Part shown: positions 61,740 to 64,000 of the stretch, piece by piece
Position numbering within the stretch: the first letter of the stretch is position 1
Layout: each line of letters starts with the position of its first letter
Assembly: GCF_023208195.1 (NCBI RefSeq)
Contig: NZ_CP060034.1
Span: forward strand, 744,001-808,000
DNA length: 64,000 nucleotides
Direction: 5' to 3'
From: Nocardioides sp. InS609-2
GTDB lineage: Bacteria; Actinomycetota; Actinomycetes; Propionibacteriales; Nocardioidaceae
Notes under the pieces: generated by a model
Database searches by the model: none
The model's input: only the letters and a program-made list of their open reading frames with translations
Told to the model about the DNA's origin: nothing
Program-made: the position numbers and the translations under genes

Positions 61740-61972
61740 TCATCGGACATCCGAGAGCTTCACACCTGCGTGAGCCTGGTAACGGCGGTTGATGCTGATC
61801 AGGTTGACGCTCAGTGCCTCGACCTGGTGGGGTTTCGCAGCCGGGCGGCGAAGACCCCGCGAATGCCCGGGATGGCGTCGGCCAGCGCCTGCACGAGATC
61901 GGTCGCCTCACGGTCGCCGCCGAGCACGAGCACGTCGGTGTCCACCGGCCAGCCGTCGGCCTGAGCGACCCC
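61740..61972 (-). pseudogene. C-terminal remnant of F420-dependent NADP reductase (NpdG-like)
   Basis: Minus-strand reading gives VDTDVLVLGGDREATDLV, then ALADAIPGIRGVFAARLRN, and after a one-base shift HQVEALSVNLISINRRYQAHAGVKLSDVR to a TGA at 61740. Together these equal the last 70 or so residues of NADPH-dependent F420 reductase. The shift lies at a CCCC run (plus GGGG 61829-61832); one added C would restore AAC CCC CAC CAG. The N-terminal coenzyme-binding half is missing, and an in-frame TGA lies at 61973-61975, so this is a relic. Confidence 0.7.
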
Positions 61973-62072
61973 TCACGCCACGCCGCAACCCGGCGCGTTG
62001 GCCCACGAGCGACGCTCATCCGTACGATTGAGCTCCCGGATCCTTCCCCATCCGGCAGACGGAGGTCCAGCC

Positions 62073-64000
62073 GTGGAGCCAGACGAGCGCGCCCGCACTG
62101 TCCGCGCCTCATCCGGCGACCCCTTGGTGGGTCGTCTGCTGGACCGCAGATACCGCATCGGACCGCGCATCGCCCGCGGCGGCATGGCCAGCGTCTACGA
62201 AGCCACCGACATCCGGCTCGACCGCGTCGTGGCCATCAAGGTCATGCACCCCGGACTCGGTGACGACGACGAGTTCGCCGCTCGCTTCGTGCGCGAGGCG
62301 CGCGCGGCAGCGAAGCTCTCGCACCCCAACGTGGTCGGCGTCTTCGACCAGGGCGAGGAGGACGGCGTCGTCTTCCTGGCGATGGAGCTCGTCCCCGGCC
62401 ACACGCTGCGCGACGTCATCCGCAAGGAGGCGCCGATGTCCCCGTCGCGGGCGCTGGCGCTGATGGAGCCCGTGCTCTCGGCCCTTGCCGCCGCCCACCG
62501 CGCCGGCCTGATCCACCGCGACATCAAGCCCGAGAACGTGCTCATCGCCGACGACGGCCGGGTCAAGGTGGCCGACTTCGGACTGGCCAAGGCGGTCAGC
62601 ACCGACACCCAGCACACCGCGACGGGCGGCGTACTCATCGGCACCGTCTCCTACCTTGCACCCGAGCTGGTCATCGACGGCCGCTCCGACGCCCGCGCCG
62701 ACGTCTATGCCGCCGGCGTGGTGATGTACGAGCTGCTCACCGGCCACAAGCCGCACGAGGGCGAGTCGCCGATCCAGGTGGCCTACAAGCACGTGCACGA
62801 GGACGTCCCGCCGCCGTCGGCGATCGTCCCCGGCCTCCCGGCGTACGTCGACGCGCTGGTCGCGCGGGCCACGGCTCGCGATCGTGGCCAGCGGCCCGCC
62901 GACGCCGCCGTACTCCTGCACCAGCTGCACCGGGTCAGCCAGGCGCTCGGCGCCGGCGTGCCCGAGGACCCCGAGCTCGTCGCCGACCTGATGCCAATAC
63001 GCGCCGACGTGGTCGACCTGCCCGACCTCGACGACGGGCCCGAGTGGCTCGACACCAGCGACCTCGCTGAGGTGCGTCACGAGCCGGTCGAGCACCGCAC
63101 CACGGCCGTCCCGGTGCTGCCCGCGTCGGTGGTGCCCGCTCCGCGCGGTGGCATCGACCGGCTGCCCGTTCCCCGTGCCGACTCCGGGCCGGTGGCTGCG
63201 CGGCCCCGGCGCTCGCGCCGCGGCCCGATCACGCTCCTCCTGGCCGTGTTGTTGGTGGCCGCCCTCGCCGGTGGTGCCTGGTGGTTCGGGTCGGCTCGCT
63301 ACACCACGACGCCCGGCGTACTCGGTGTCGAGCAGGCGACTGCCGAGGCCGAGCTGACCAAGGCCGGCCTCGAGAGCGACGTCGGCGACCCGGCGTACTC
63401 CGAGAGCGTCGCAGCCGGGCTCGTGCTCTCCACCGATCCAGAGCCCGGCGACCGCGTGCTCGACGCCGGCACCGTCACCCTGGTGCTGTCGGCCGGGCCT
63501 GAGCGCTATGCCGTGCCGGAGGTGACCGGCCAGACGCTGGACCAGGCACAGGACGCGCTGCTCAGGAGCAACCTTGCGTTCGGCAAGGCGATCGAGACGT
63601 TCAGCGAGACGGCGCCAGAGGGTGTCGTGATCGCGAGCGACCCCGTCGCCGGCACCTCGCTCAAGCCCGACGCGGCGGTCAACCTCGTCGTCAGCTTGGG
63701 CCGCAAGCCACTGAACCTCAAGGACTTCACCGGCAAGAGCGCCGACCGTGCCGAGCAGGTGATGGAGAAGCGTGGTCTGGTCGTCGACCGCGACCAGGAG
63801 GAGTACAGCGACACCGTGCCCGCCGGTCTCGTCATCGGCCAGAACCCCACCAGCGGCACCCTCTTCAAGGGCGAGACCGTCACCATCGTCGTGTCGAAGG
63901 GGCCTGAGCTGGTCGAGGTCCCGCAAGTGGTGGCGATGGGCGTCGAGGCGGCCACCGAACGGTTGGAGGCGCTGGGCTTCGAGGTCGACGTCGAGAACTC
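62073..64000 (+). CDS. Membrane Ser/Thr kinase with PASTA repeats (PknB/PknL type), N-terminal part
   Basis: 642 residues visible; runs off the right edge. Kinase domain: GPRIARGGMASVYEA, ATP-binding K56 (VVAIKVMHP), catalytic D150 (HRDIKPEN), DFG 168-170, and GTVSYLAPE. A juxtamembrane linker leads to one helix (about 385-406), then extracellular PASTA repeats from about residue 411 (three nearly complete units and the beginning of a fourth). The neighbouring Rv2175c homologue suggests PknL, but M. tuberculosis PknL has no PASTA part. Start GTG 62073 with GGAGG 8 bases upstream. Confidence 0.93.
   Translation, partial: MEPDERARTVRASSGDPLVGRLLDRRYRIGPRIARGGMASVYEATDIRLDRVVAIKVMHPGLGDDDEFAARFVREARAAAKLSHPNVVGVFDQGEEDGVVFLAMELVPGHTLRDVIRKEAPMSPSRALALMEPVLSALAAAHRAGLIHRDIKPENVLIADDGRVKVADFGLAKAVSTDTQHTATGGVLIGTVSYLAPELVIDGRSDARADVYAAGVVMYELLTGHKPHEGESPIQVAYKHVHEDVPPPSAIVPGLPAYVDALVARATARDRGQRPADAAVLLHQLHRVSQALGAGVPEDPELVADLMPIRADVVDLPDLDDGPEWLDTSDLAEVRHEPVEHRTTAVPVLPASVVPAPRGGIDRLPVPRADSGPVAARPRRSRRGPITLLLAVLLVAALAGGAWWFGSARYTTTPGVLGVEQATAEAELTKAGLESDVGDPAYSESVAAGLVLSTDPEPGDRVLDAGTVTLVLSAGPERYAVPEVTGQTLDQAQDALLRSNLAFGKAIETFSETAPEGVVIASDPVAGTSLKPDAAVNLVVSLGRKPLNLKDFTGKSADRAEQVMEKRGLVVDRDQEEYSDTVPAGLVIGQNPTSGTLFKGETVTIVVSKGPELVEVPQVVAMGVEAATERLEALGFEVDVEN

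Overview
The window is a contiguous piece of a high-GC actinobacterial chromosome. Gene order and protein sequences fit a Nocardioides-like member of the Propionibacteriales: a complete mraZ-to-divIVA division and cell-wall cluster with actinobacterial order, a DksA-type zinc-finger protein with a Lys/Ala/Pro tail, an LL/meso-DAP type MurE, the dnaE2/DUF6504/SAV_6107 SOS neighbourhood, and an Rv2175c/PknL pair as in mycobacteria. No rRNA, tRNA, CRISPR array, insertion sequence or prophage was seen. Nearly all DNA is coding, often with 4-base stop/start overlaps.

Layout. 1-7413 (minus): the end of a solute-binding lipoprotein, a LysE exporter, and a histidine cluster hisD-hisC-hisB-hisH-membrane protein-(hemerythrin)-hisA-hisF. 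7514-18501: a LON-domain protein, a 46-residue membrane protein, a DUF3352 protein, replicative dnaE, a P-loop kinase, a GNAT/chorismate-mutase fusion, rluD, lspA and a DksA-like protein. 18659-37468 (minus, read right to left): mraZ, a 49-residue membrane protein, rsmH, an ftsL-like gene, ftsI, murE, murF, mraY, murD, ftsW, murG, murC, ftsQ, ftsZ, pgeF, yggS, sepF, yggT and divIVA (wag31), closed by a perfect 18-bp hairpin terminator. Divergent from mraZ is a moxR-DUF58-transglutaminase operon. 42760-51249 (minus): DUF3040, dinB, a methyltransferase, the mutasome polymerase dnaE2, a broken secreted endonuclease, a SAV_6107-family HEPN protein and DUF6504. Two perfect actinobacterial LexA boxes lie before dnaE2 and before DUF6504. 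51308-64000 is mixed: YbaK, ArsC-like, a SigE-type sigma factor with its membrane partner, DUF4126, a flavoprotein, SIMPL protein, metF, a polyprenyl synthase, an AhpD-like/ECF41 sigma operon with a matching promoter, a barnase/barstar pair, an Rv2175c homologue and the start of a PASTA Ser/Thr kinase.

Regulation seen in the DNA. At least fifteen genes carry a TAnnnT hexamer ending 6-8 bases before the start codon, which indicates widespread leaderless transcription and fixes many starts. The mra promoter (TTGACG-N16-TAGAGT) is covered by four GTGGAG boxes spaced exactly 10 bp apart, the expected MraZ operator. A stable imperfect hairpin sits between mraZ and rsmH, where a conserved mraW RNA motif is known in actinobacteria.

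Three broken genes are present: hemerythrin (one frameshift), endonuclease I (two frameshifts and a stop) and a C-terminal remnant of an F420-dependent NADP reductase. Several of these lesions can be repaired by one base in a short G/C run, so read-level checking is needed before calling them biological.
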